A stretch of 32,958 bases of DNA from Scedosporium boydii (GCA_002221725.1 NJFT01000332.1:1-32958); one strand, 5' to 3'. Shown: positions 8,879 to 19,656, counted from the stretch's first letter. Program-made: numbers and translations. The notes: a model not told the origin generated them from the letters alone.

Positions 8879-10426
8879 GAATGTGGAGATACCAAATGGG
8901 GTAAGTCCGGGCTGCCGGATCAGTGTAAGTGAGGAACTGTGAGCGCATCGGCAGGCCGGCTAGCTAAACTTTCGGCGAATTCTGCTGTGCAGGTGGTCAG
9001 TGACGTCAATCTCCGTCGTGGGAGCAGGTTCAATTGATGTTTTGCGTCAATAGTTTAATGTCTACGAAGTACTTGTCCAAGGAATTGAGGCGACTTTACA
9101 TTGTACGAAGTAATCATGCTGTCAGCCAGGAGTGGTCCGAAGACCGAGTCTGGAGAGTACCTGTTTACTTCGTACTTGCGTAAGTTTACATGCTTTTAAT
9201 TGATTTGAAGATCTTGACTGTTCCACGATATTTCAACTCAAATTCCAGTAGCTTGATTGATCAACGCTGACCGATTGATTACCGGGGATTAGAATTGCCA
9301 CCGGAGATCAGCCCGAGTCTCTGGCCGTTCATGTTCTTCCATTAAACCGCATCTGGAAATGTTTGGCGCCTCCATTGAACCAATTCATCTTTGGCAGCCT
9401 CCGGGTTCAACGAAGTAATAATGTCTGAATTGAATTGATGTCGCTTGTTCGGTTGGTCATCGACGTGGTGTGTTTCTGGGAGTACCTGCCTCTCTGCCCC
9501 AAATGTGACGAGCATCGAAACCTGAGCGGTGGCCAGGCCTCTGTCCGTCCTTCAACTCCCATCCGCGCAAAAAAGGCCCGAGTAGATCGCGTTTCTCCAA
9601 AACCATCGTGCGACGCCACGTCGCCTGCCAGGAGACACTAGAAGATGGAAAAATGGATTAATCAATCAAATTCATCAATCATCAATCGTTGATGTGTGGC
9701 GCCCCCCACCAGGAAGCTTGAGGCGCCCCCACTGCCCTATAGGGCCGTCCAGGCGGCTCTTTTGTCTTCCGACCCGCCGTAACCCAACTACGGACTTGGC
9801 CCCGACAGCTCAACGCCAGTGCTCTTTTGAGCCTCAAAACATCCGCGAGAAAAACAGGAAGAACGAACGAGCTGAGGCCTTGGCGATTGCACGGGTATTG
9901 AATGGTTGTCGTAAAACGGTTTCCATCAATTCGATCAAATAGCAAAAAGGATCAACCCCATAACCATGAGATTAATCCACCGAGAAAATTTCGATCGGTG
10001 GAGTCACGACGTGGCGTCGGTCTCTCTCGGCCAAACTGTTCCAGAGCAGGTCTGACGGGGGACCTTTTGACCGAGAGACTCGAGATCTCTTCGCCCGACA
10101 AATTTCTCTCATTATTCTTGACTCTCCTCGATTCCAAATGGAATACCCAGATATATTTCAGGGCTAATTCGATCCACCAGCTACCTGTCCCTGTCTCAAA
10201 GAAGAAAGGGGTTAGGCGTAGAAATAGACAAAAAGAGAACTGATAGGGGCCCTTTTCCTTTTCTTCCCTTTCATTTTCTAATTCTTCTTTTTCTTAGTGT
10301 TTCGAACTCATTTTCCTCTTCCCTTTCTTTCTCACTCTATTTTGTCTACCAACCCCCGGACTCCTCGGGCTGACCCTCGAGAATCTAAAAAAAGGAGCAT
10401 TGCCCCCGCTCCGGCGTGGCCGCTGC

Positions 10427-13400
10427 CTAGGCACGTTTCTGGAGCCGTGCTTCCAACTGCTCCACATGTGCCTTGATCTTGTTGAATTGCCACGGGAAGT
10501 CCACGACGTACAGGAATGGCCGCAGGTCGTGCCTGTTGTCATCGGGATCTACCGAAAGTGTTAGCCATGCCCGTGGCCTGCGAGAACCTACGTTAAGACC
10601 TACTGTATCCGGACAAGTGAATCGAGGGAGTGATGATGGTGGCCTTGTGACGATTGATCGCTGTAGGTATATCGTAGTTAGAACCTAGCCTCCGGTTCCT
10701 AGTAGCTTGAGAATGGGGATCAAGGTGGAGACGGAGGAATCCTTGACTTACCATAGAATCTAAAGAATCGCATGACCTTCTCCGCAACTTTTCGCGGCGT
10801 CATGCCAGGACGGTCCTCCCATTGTGTGAGCAGCCGTTGGTACATGGACCAAGGGCCAAGCTTGTCCACCTTGCGCAGGATTCCAAACACGGAGAGTTCT
10901 GTCCAATGTCAGTGCCATGATGTATAACAACAGTGATTCTGTCTGTAGGGGGAATAATATTTACCCTCGTAGGTCATGCCCATCTCGTTCTCAGACTCGT
11001 CGTCTTGTACACCGGCCTCCAGAGGGAGTAGCTCTGCAGTCGGCGTTGCCTCGAGGAAGTCCTGCGCCCTGTTAGTGTCTGATTTTGCAGAGGTGGCCGT
11101 GGTTTGACCCAAGGGTACGAGGGAACATACAGTCATGATTGGGAGATCCCACTCGTCGCGTGCCCAGCTAGAGTAACCATTGTTAGCATCGATCAAGCCT
11201 CGTTATTCAGCGCCCGCGACTAACCTCTGGAAACGACGGGCATCAGTCTTGGAGATGCTGCCCAATGGCGCTAGATCACCGCTCGAGGCATCGTACTTCG
11301 TGTAGTATCCGCGAAGGTTTTCGTCCTAGAGATGTAAGTATGCGTTCCAAAGTAGCTCATTGAAAGACTCAGTCAGCGTATATACAGAGTAGAACTTACC
11401 ACGTTGCCACTTGACAGCACAAGCAACGGTGTACCAGCCCTAGGCAAGCTCCGAGCCGTTGTCGCTAGTTGCGCAAGCGAGTACTGTACCACCATACGAT
11501 TTCTAGCCTGGATGTTCTGCAACGCTAGGTTCTCTGCACGGCTACCGCCATGGACGCTATACCGCGGCGTAAAATTCAAGGCCGTTTTGATAAGATCGTT
11601 GTGGGCGCCAACGGCATTGTCGATGGAAATATCCAAGTGATGACCACCCAGCTTCTCGGACAGCTTCTTAGCCCGTGACTTGGTGTCCTCAGAGGAGTTT
11701 ACAGTTCCCATATAGCAGGTTGTGAGTAGGAGATTGACAATCTCTTCGGGTTTCTTGGGTGAGAAGTCCTTTATGCCAGTGACGCGCCTGAGGTCTGAGA
11801 GAGTTGTGGTCTCTCCTGCTGCGATGGAATGCATGACGAGTCTGGCCATTCCGTAAACGAAGAGAGCGACTGTTGAGCTATCCAAGCCTAGGGATGGTCA
11901 GAGGAAGTTTTAGATGCACGATTAGGAGCGAAGGTGAATTGTTACCTCCAGAAAGACTGAGGAAGAACCCTCCAGCGTTTGTTCGAACAAGATCTAAATG
12001 ACCATACGGTTTAGTTTACAACCCAGAAATTCACTTCGAGGCGGATACCTGGACAGATAGTCGCCTCATATTTGTCTCAAACACTCACATTGCCAGAGAC
12101 TGTGTAGATAAGTTAGCCCTCGCTTCAGATGTAACGAAGAGTTGAGAACAGAAACCCATCGGTGCTTTGGGATGAAGGGAATGGGGACACTAGGCTTTAA
12201 CTCGATACATACTATACTGAAGTACTCAGCCAAATCTCCTCCATGGGGTCAAGGATTCGGAGTTCCTTGTCCTTGGACATCGTCAACACGTCGGAAAAGT
12301 ACACTTCGTCGGCCGGCCGGGAAAGCCGTATGGGGAATTCAACCCGGGGATAGTCCGGCTGAGCAGCCCCTTGAACATTTCTAGAGATGCTTGAGCGGAA
12401 GCTCCGAACTTGCTCAATATCAATGGTCGCTACTGTGACTTCAACGGGGTTCAAGGAAAACTGAGAACCCTGCTCTAAGACTCTGCCGTTGACCTGGAAA
12501 GGAAGTTAGAGAACTGGAAACATAAAAGATCGGAATGAAGCCTACTAGGATCATCGAGGAACCGTCAAACATCATGCGAGCCTCGCCATCGACACTACGG
12601 GTGTGGCGTTAGAAATAGTACGACGTAATGATAGAATAATTCTCCGTACCCGGTAGCATTGGCATAAACGTAAATACCTCCCAACTTCCTCGTGGAGTTG
12701 GCAATAAGATCAAGCCTAGTCCTCAACTTTCGAAGCTCGGCGTGAGAAGCGCTGCTGTTGAGGATGATTTCACAGCCATTTAGACCCATATAGGTTGAGG
12801 GATTTGAAGGGGTAAAGAGCTCCTCGCAGGTTTCACATCCGATGGCGGTATCAAGCGTGGAGAGGATTGCATCGCCGAAAGGGACTGTATGCTGGCCAGT
12901 AATTCTCTCGATAATAGACTCCAGGTAGTAGGGTTCCGTTTGCATCTTTTTGGGCCAAGCAGTAAAATGTCGGGCTTCACGATATAAGCCATCGTTCGCA
13001 AGGGACATCTTAGGGCTGTAGAAAGCAGAGAATTAATAGCCAGATCGCAAACACGACAAAACTGCCGATGTCGATTTCCTCGGGGAAAACCGGGCTCCAG
13101 TGCTAGCTTCCATAAATTTTGGATGAAAACATACCGAATGAAAAGAACCCGTTTGTATGTGCAAAGAACTCGGCAGTTGTATCTGACATTGCGATGCCGA
13201 ACGCCCATACCTAGATCCACGAGCATGCCCTCACAAACAGGGTTTGAGATAATTTCGGCCAGAACCTCCCAGCTGTGGAGAAAGGTATCACCTTCTGCTC
13301 AGGTTATCAGCGGATATGGCCAGAAAAAGTGGCTCGACATGGACATACCCAGATGATGGTCCAGACATCCATATCCAGGAATTTCAAGCTTCAGCACGTT

Positions 13401-13571
13401 AGCCCCTACTCGATGAAAAAGAAGAGATTCAAAGCACACCTCGGGGCCTGTTCGGATAGTTGCACCCTTTTCCTTGGCGATCTTTATCGACTGAAGGATC
13501 CGATCTCGGTTCCCGGCGAAGTCCAGGGGGACACTCGGGAGAGTCGCAGCGGCAACGGTGATGCAAGCCAT
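10427..13571 (-). CDS. QNS1: Glutamine-dependent NAD+ synthetase, 711 aa, 15 exons
   Basis: Exons: 13571-13440, 13388-13349, 13294-13135, 13015-12650, 12594-12546, 12493-12213, 12099-12089 (11 nt), 11993-11946, 11887-11400, 11325-11225, 11167-11131, 11061-10965, 10898-10752, 10660-10604, 10548-10427. The sum is 2136 nt and every phase closes. An N-terminal nitrilase-type glutaminase domain has the triad Glu44 (GPELEI), Lys113 (IRPKM) and Cys174 (ETCEELF). A C-terminal synthetase domain has the ATP-binding SGGLDS at 361-366, [22 protein letters not shown] and TPTAEL. The enzyme amidates deamido-NAD+ using ammonia from glutamine, the last step of NAD+ synthesis, in cytosol or nucleus. Several positions differ from the usual fungal enzyme as I recall it ([25 protein letters not shown]), so this may be a divergent paralogue. 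QNS1 is the yeast name. Confidence 0.93.
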
Positions 13572-14489
13572 GGTGTTAAAAGTAAGAGCAGTTGGAATTG
13601 ACAAAATAGCAATATCCAAGGGTGCGGTGCTATAGAAAACTTAATTGGTGGTGTTGAGTGCGAGGTGCTGGCCGAGAAGATGGCTCATATATGAGGGGAA
13701 AAGAGAAGTGACGTTGGGACAAATTGTCACGTTTGCGACCCCACATTCAACACACTCACCCTTGGGAGCTATCGAAGCTTCGCTAATGCGCCGTTCCTAA
13801 TTGGAGCTGAGGCTCCAACTTTTTCCAAAAGTTATGCCTCATAGAGCTTCTATCAAGCTCTTCATACAACAATATCCACTTAATTCCCAGTATCATGCTA
13901 GAATCTATCTAAGAATATAGGAAATCACCTTCTATTCGAGATGAATGTCGCATGTGAAGTTATCGCAATGCAAGAGAAAATGCCCCGCATTACGTAAGTG
14001 GCTTAGTTTCTAGATCAGCCCTAGGGACGAGATCTTCGTCAGGGCAATGACTCTTGGTCCAGCTCCTGACCTATTGCATCCGAAAGGGAATTCTACTTCT
14101 CAACAGCTTCAGGGAGCTCGCATTAATAATTAACATTTTTTTTTTATAGTTTATTGAATGTAGAACAAATAGCAACTATACTAGCTCAATTACAGTCGGA
14201 GAGAAAACGACAGAAGATGGTCAGTTAGTTTCTCCAGGCAAGACATCCGCTAGTCAAGCATTTGGGCCATTCAACCCCCTTCAACATTTCCATATAATTC
14301 AACAAATCAGGATCGAGTAGTTCTGAACTTGGTAGACATGTGGCGTCTCCCGTCTCGATCGGCATTAAGTGTTCGATTCTGACAAGACTTGCCCTGGGAG
14401 GCAGGCCCATACACGCTCTCGAGTCTCGACACTGTCAAATATCAGAATCGGTTGCCCTGCAGAGTCCCTGTTATTGCTCCTCACCATTC
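13572..14489. other. Intergenic, upstream of NAD synthetase
   Basis: The region holds the promoter side of the NAD synthetase gene and the 3' flank of the repeat-peptide gene. A run of 10 T occurs near 14138. A 61-codon minus frame (14225-14410) has no recognisable relatives. No RNA gene or terminator was identified. Confidence 0.55.
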
Positions 14490-14951
14490 TCAATCAGCCC
14501 CCCTCCTAGTAACTCGAGTCCCGTCGGGATTCGATGGCGGGTCCGCCGCATTCTCGTCGACACTGTAACGTCCCAACCCGCGCTTGCTTGAGTGCCGCTT
14601 AGTGACCCGGGTGCCATCCGGATCCAACGGCGGGTCCGCTGCGCCATTCGTGCCGACGCTGTTAGGATCCCACGCTCCTGGAACCCGCTTAGTGACCCGA
14701 GTGCCGTCGGGTTCAACGCCGGTCACGCGCGTCCCATCCGTGCCGATGCTGCCCCCCTCAAAATGGCCCCTAGCTTTTCTCTCTCCGTTGTTGTGACTAT
14801 CTCGCCGATTTTCATGATGTCCAGCGATCTCCAAGTTCTCGTTCCCTTTGGAGTTCCAATTTTGTCCGTCGAGCTCAGCGTTCGCGGTGGGTGCAGCCGT
14901 GCCGAGGCCGTGGAGGAGGCAAAGCGAGATGCCAACCAGAACCGGCTTCAT
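14490..14951 (-). CDS. Candidate Kex2-processed secreted repeat peptide precursor, 153 aa
   Basis: A single-exon frame starts at ATG 14951 (aaaATGaag) with a clean signal peptide (MKPVLVGISLCLLHGLGTAA), then a hydrophilic spacer rich in Asn, His and Glu, then a C-terminal repeat region. The hexapeptide DGTRVT occurs four times, at residues 72-77, 82-87, 112-117 and 143-148. The last three are each followed by a dibasic Kex2-type site (KR 88-89, KR 118-119, RR 149-150); another KR lies at 123-124. AADPP recurs at 104-108 and 135-139, before the third and fourth hexapeptides. Only one Cys is present, inside the signal peptide, so no disulfide core. This is the plan of fungal Kex2-processed peptides, including pheromone and dikaritin-type precursors, but no UstYa-like or other tailoring gene is visible. 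The mature product and its role are unknown. A TATA box lies about 115 bp upstream. Confidence 0.68.
   Translation of the reverse strand: MKPVLVGISLCLLHGLGTAAPTANAELDGQNWNSKGNENLEIAGHHENRRDSHNNGERKARGHFEGGSIGTDGTRVTGVEPDGTRVTKRVPGAWDPNSVGTNGAADPPLDPDGTRVTKRHSSKRGLGRYSVDENAADPPSNPDGTRVTRRGAD
14508..14738 (-). repeat. Four diverged coding repeats encoding DGTRVT
   Basis: Copies lie at 14738-14721, 14708-14691, 14618-14601 and 14525-14508. All six codons vary synonymously among copies (Asp GAT/GAC; Gly GGG/GGC; Thr ACG/ACT/ACC; Arg CGC/CGG/CGA; Val GTG/GTC/GTT; Thr ACC/ACT), while the peptide is identical. The spacing is 30, 90 and 93 bp. Confidence 0.9.
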
Positions 14952-16107
14952 TTTGAGCTGTGTGTGATAGGCTGCTGGATAGAAGAGTGAGATGGTGGGC
15001 AAAAGTCTAGTTTATTAGAAAACTGTGCTTGAAATGACGACCTCCTCGGGCCCCGGTAGGACTATTTATAACATATCAAACTCGAGGACTTGTACTCCTG
15101 TACTCCCGTATTCCTCGTACTCTTCAAACGAGCCATTCAACAAGCGGAATGATATATTGCTTACTCATTTCCTGCAGATGACGATATCCTCTGCAAGAAC
15201 GCATCACTCTCTTCTATGGAAGCTCAATATTCTTTCATGGCCGGCGACTGCTCAGTATCACAGTTGAAAACTCAATCATTGGATGCTGGGTAGTGCCTGA
15301 TTCGGGCTGCAAGCCGAATCCGGAATGTATCCGACCTCATGGAGGGTTGGCAAGCGCGTGTCTCACGTAGAACAGCTTTGAAAGTTGTTCGATGAAGTCA
15401 GGTATGGATAGGCCTGGCGAAAGAACGACCCGTCGCTTATGCCGATCCGGCGAAACTCTAAGCCGGTTGTCCCTGAGTGTGTTTGGGTTGGCGTGTCTAG
15501 TCACTTCGGGGGGTTATTGTGAGGAAGAAACGTAAAACAGACTGTCCCTTCCTCATGTCCGCCTTGAGCGTCCGATAGGCTGGTAAAGGATTGGGTACAC
15601 AGTTTTCTTCTGAGTTGGTTCTCTATTATCGGATGGGATGAAGAACCAGTTCCCCAGTCCGTCGCATAGGGGACTTCTCTTCTTGTTTTCCTTTCTTAAT
15701 TTCTTTTTCATAATTTTTACAGCTCATCAAGTATTCGTATCTTCTTGCAAGGCCGCCTTGAGCAATTCCAGTTCCGTTTGGATCCTCTATTGTGTACTTT
15801 TAGCATGGGCCCCAATCAACCAATCCGACGTCTGTCACCTCTTCCAGGAGCCTTGCAGCAGCTCCTCAAGTTTGACCATTACCCTCCAATCTGTGTTTCC
15901 TATCTGTGGGAGCAGTGTGTGTGTGTGTTCCTTTAAACCATACGGCTGGAAAACGGGGTTACTTGGCATCCGTACTAGGATATTAGGCAGCAGGACTATT
16001 CTTTAACAATATCCTACAATCGTCCAGCTCTAGCTCTAGTATTCCCGTTAATACCACTCTTCATACTATAATTACCCACGTGGGCTCAAGGCATTTCGTC
16101 AACCATC
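14952..16107. other. Intergenic, promoter of repeat peptide and unassigned DNA
   Basis: Apart from the TATA box at 15063-15070 there is a short inverted repeat (GATTCGG..CCGAATC, 15300-15321) and a (GT) run at 15915-15927. A 122-codon plus frame (15638-16006) starting with a hydrophobic segment has no family likeness and its codon use looks random; it is not called. Confidence 0.5.
15063..15070 (-). promoter_or_regulatory. TATA box of the repeat-peptide gene
   Basis: On the minus strand TATAAATA lies 112-119 bp upstream of the start codon of the repeat-peptide gene. The position resembles that of the TATA box of the LPMO gene in this window. It supports the repeat ORF being a transcribed gene. 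Confidence 0.5.
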
Positions 16108-17256
16108 CTATACGCCGGATACGCAAGGCAACTTCGTCCTATCTTCGTGATCCTTCAGCTTGTCTTCGTCAAGAAAGAAAGCCTTAGTGTTGCAAGGTTC
16201 ACAGCGCCAACGATGGCAACCTAATAGCTCAGCACCTATGATGCTGGACTCTAGCTTGTCCTCTATTGTGGAGGAACCGAGGGAGGCATTCACGTCTGCA
16301 TGAGTCTCCATTTTATGTTGGTCGGGGTGCTCTAGGCTACCAAAGGTATGGCACTTACGACAAGCCAGGCACTCCCAAGAATAAACAGGGTCATTTTGCA
16401 TCTGCGGCGGAGGTCAACTATGTCGGGGAGTCGGCTATCCGATATGACGTGTGGATGCGAGGCCTTGATGTGAGCTAGCATCCCTTCCCAACTACCGAAC
16501 GCGATAGCTGATGGTAGACAGGCGAAGCACTCCTAACATGATGTAGCCTGGTGTTCCTCGAACATGTGTACTGTCCATTCATCCTACGTTCACAAACAGC
16601 TTCTCCGGACCACTGCAGAAGAGACATGTGTATGGGCACAGATCCTCAGCAATGTGTTGACACTATGAGAGATGGTTGTGCTCTAGAACTCCAACTGCTC
16701 TCAATGATTAATGGCAATCCAAGTAAGATCTGGATTCGATACTCTAGAAAGCCACTATAAGAATCGGGAATAAAGGAGCGATCGGCACTATGGAGTCGAG
16801 CTTTGTTGCCTGCCCGTTGAATAGAGACTCCTATTCGAATCAGCTCGTCTATTAATTCTTCCGTGCCTTCCATTGCCTCCTGAACAGACGTACGGTCTTC
16901 GGCATCATATGATCCCCCTTCATCTTCGCTAGCAAAGCTACCCTGCAGCGCAGTTTCATCGCCCAGAGCTACCTCAAATATTTCCCGTTAGAGGTCTAGC
17001 TATTTCCTCTTTCTAGTGGAATGAACTTATCAAGTCTCACGTGTTGTTCAATATGCGCATTGAGGCTGAGGAGAAGACTGACAACAACCCGATGAGTCAG
17101 GGGCTCGTTCGAGAGACGCCAGTCAAGGCAAGCGTCGCCAGCAGACACCCCCAGACTCGCAGCCCAGAGATTGAAGTCCGCGGGGCGATTTTCCGCCCAC
17201 TCATGGCTAACTGACGAACAGTTTTGGAAGGTATTTCGACAACACTTGGTGTGATG
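16108..17256 (-). pseudogene. Broken C2H2-type zinc-finger gene remnant
   Basis: Pieces appear in order on the minus strand. First, 17256-17041 encodes CCRNTFQNCSSVSHEWAENR and then ADFNLWAASLGV, joined by a GTGAGA..TTTGAG intron to 16972-16646 (LIDELIRIGVSIQRAGNKAR, ending at a stop). Then 16640-16580 encodes EDLCPYTCLFCSGPEKLF, and a different frame gives WTVHMFEEHQATSC, stop, ECFACLPSA with AHIKASHPH. Last, 16401-16108 encodes WECLACRKCHTF and RCEPCNTKAFFLDEDKLKDH. The order resembles a Pezizomycotina family with an N-terminal helical domain and several C-terminal finger-like modules, often linked to regulatory or incompatibility loci. At least one frameshift (near 16585), one in-frame stop (16532-16530), no start codon on the first piece and a segment that looks deleted before EDLCPYTC argue for decay. 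Alternative splicing cannot rescue the finger interrupted by the stop. Confidence 0.7.
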
Positions 17257-18148
17257 TCAAATATTATGGGCGAAGCGTTTTCTTCGGGGTTGACCATTGA
17301 GTTGCGTCAGGTCGAGTCAAGACAAGCTCATGTGTCTGATATTTGAAATCGCAGAGTAGCCTTCAGCAGTGCAAGAGGAGCGGCCATCACATCTTCCATT
17401 TGCAAAGGCGTACGGCACTATATTAGTACATGATGGAACAAAGAAAACATCGTTCTTCCTAGGGGCTAGTTTCCGAAGAGGAAAAAGCATTGCCAGGAAC
17501 AACTTAGCAACTAAAGCGAGGTCCGCCAGAACATTCGGATTTGGCTCAATGTTGAGCATCCCAATGCTTCCTAAATCCAGTTGCTCCTGTACAATGTTGA
17601 CATCAAGTTCTCCATCGGGGGCATACGTTTTGATGATTGCAAAACATGCACACATCCATGGTCTGCAATGGGCATGGTCCGAGACTTTAAAAGATCCTTT
17701 CAAGGTTAGATAGATTAACTCTTAAGGTATGTATCAGGAAGGCCTGCTCTCAGGATTACATTGCACTTATCAACATGCGGCTTATTAAAAGGAAAAAGCT
17801 ACTCTCCGTAGTTGAGGCAAGGCTATTGCGTTGAAGCAACCAGCTTGCAGAAGGCTATTTTGCTGAATGAGTTCCGAAGTTAAAACGTGGTTGGCTGGCT
17901 GCTCAATTCGGATAACTTCTCGACCATTGAATGAAAGAGCTCGGCAAAACGCCCAAGGTCACACATCACTGCATGGTTTCGTGAAACAAATACATTTGCA
18001 ATTCTTTCATAGAGTTACCAAAAAAGCTTCATAGTCGGGGCTAGAAAGAAATGACATCTCTTTTCACATTCGTCATTGATATTTCCATCCTTCTCGCAAC
18101 ATCATCAAGGGTATTAAAATGTTGAAAATACTCAAAAGATAAAAACTT
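17257..18148. other. Unassigned region between zinc-finger remnant and phosphatase gene
   Basis: A minus frame at 17317-17716 is open for about 130 codons (for example DLALVAKLFLAMLFPLRKLA), but it lacks an upstream ATG and I do not recognise it. It may be further debris of the neighbouring remnant or chance. Bases 17717-18148 show nothing recognisable apart from the 3' flank of the phosphatase gene. Confidence 0.45.
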
Positions 18149-19656
18149 TCAAACCTGGCTCGATGTGCTACTGCTGTTGATGCTCTTCTGATCGTCAGTA
18201 GCCATAGGAGCCGCAGCAGGAGCCTGGGCCTTCTTCCTCCTAGACAGCAAGAACAGGGCGAGTCCGGCAATAAGGAAGACAGAACCAATCACAATCATGG
18301 CGATACCACCCTTGGCGAGAGGAGATAGGCCGCCGTCCTTCTTGCTATTTGTGTCGGCAGACGCGTCGTCGACGTAAGCGGCGCAAAAGGGAAGCTTGCT
18401 CTGGCAAGCGTTGCACCAGGTACCGACATCGGAAAGCGATCGGTCGCTCATCTCAGACTGGAACTTGGACCACGAGAGGCTGTCCTCGCCACTTCCAAAG
18501 AGGGGATACGAAGTGAATTCACTGGTAGTACCATTCTTCATGAAAAAACGAACACGCAGAGAGTCCGTGTTGTCGGGGAAGCTCGTCATGTTCTCCTCCG
18601 TGAAGAGCTCGAAACTCAAAGTGGAAGCGTAATCTGGGAGACCCCTGAAGTCGTCGGACAATTGAGTCAACCCGTTGACACCAAAGAAGGCAAGCATGGT
18701 GTCATAGCTTCCAGCGAAGAGAGAGAACTTGAGCTTGGCCTTGGTGGTAACAATCTTCTGAAGCTGGCTGAGCAGACCCGCGTTGAGTGTCTTAGCATGG
18801 ATTGACCCACTTGGCTGGCTGGCGTTGAAGTTATAGCCAAACTCGGAGCTGTCAGAGAGGGTTCGTAGCTGGAAGAGGTCCTCGTCGGAGACATCGAGAG
18901 CAGGAGAAGACTTGTTATGAATACGAGCAACGTTGATCAAGTCGAAAATATCGTAGGCATTCTTATACGAGAAGTTCGCGGGGCTGGTGTAGTCATACAC
19001 ACCCGCCAGGGTAGACTGGAACTTTTCGTAAAAGGATTTGGTTTGGTCCGATCTATCGCGGAACTCGGCGCTGCTCTCGAAGCTCTTCTGAGCTTTATCC
19101 GCAGTGGGGCAGCTATCGTCGCCCTTGATCCAGATGGCATCGGGAGCGTCTGCGCTCTGGCCATGGAGCAGGACGTACTGGTACCCATTCAAGGGGCTAA
19201 CCGACTCGCTTCCGTTGTTGAGCTGGCTGGTAGCGAGCTCGGGATCGAGACCCTCAAGGGGGGGGTACAGGCCTTGCAAAAAAGCCGTAGCTGTGTTTAG
19301 CAAGATGGCCTGGTCCGGCGCACTGGCGTAGACCTGGGACGAGACATATCTGTCCCCGGAAATATCTAGGATGCGCTGAGGCGAATCTGCATCAAGATAA
19401 CGAGCACGGAACTGATTGCCCTGGGCAAAGTTCTGCTGGGCTCCGAGGCTGGTCAATTGCTGGTTCTTGTAATGCTTCGTAGTACCTTGAGGGATTTCGT
19501 TATTATTCATCCCGTACAGATCGTGCGTGAGTGTGGGCCACAATGGAGCATGGACTTACGATCTCCATGGCGAGAGAAGACGACAACGCCATGAACTGTC
19601 TCGGAGACGACAGAGGCCAGCAAGCTGCTCAAAACAAGGGCGACCTTTCCAGCCAT
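18149..19656 (-). CDS. Membrane-anchored histidine-acid-phosphatase-like protein, 477 aa
   Basis: Two exons, 19656-19560 and 19485-18149. The 74-bp intron (GTAAGT..CTCAAG) splits the active-site motif, which splicing restores as VVVFSRHGDRTTKHY. The signature RHGDR at 29-33 supplies the nucleophilic His30. A signal peptide covers about residues 1-22. The lumenal part has many NxS/T sequons and Cys residues near 390-400 (TWCNACQSKLPFC). A transmembrane helix at about 426-447 is followed by a basic cytosolic tail rich in Ala and Ser. Acid phosphatases and phytases of this fold hydrolyse phosphomonoesters through a phospho-histidine. The second motif, normally His-Asp, reads GSYDTM, so His is replaced by Tyr293 with Asp294 kept. 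Activity may be altered or lost. It is likely at the plasma membrane, with its catalytic side outside. Confidence 0.9.

Larger units (their letters stand above)
8307..10426. other. Long intergenic region (2.1 kb), no supported gene
   Basis: The left part is the transporter promoter with CreA-like sites, followed by the (TTC)11 microsatellite. Between 8811 and 9175 there are four copies of TACTTCGTA/TACGAAGTA. At 9654-9695 lies an ATCA-rich stretch with a small inverted repeat (CATCAA..TTGATG). Bases 10248-10345 are strongly pyrimidine-rich on the plus strand, in the 3' flank of the NAD synthetase gene. Frames of 60-113 codons in this region show no family likeness. Confidence 0.6.

Noticed and set aside
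14490..14951. Reading the repeat peptide as an alpha-factor-type mating pheromone
   Set aside because: The repeats contain no Trp-Cys..Cys core or similar pheromone signature, and the hexapeptide is short and charged; kept as an unassigned Kex2-type precursor.
15638..16006. 122-codon plus frame starting with a hydrophobic segment
   Set aside because: It looks like a signal peptide at first, but the rest is low-information with GT-repeat codons and no domain; judged to be chance.
17317..17716. 130-codon minus frame upstream of the zinc-finger remnant
   Set aside because: It has no ATG at its beginning and no recognisable motif; noted as unassigned rather than called a gene.
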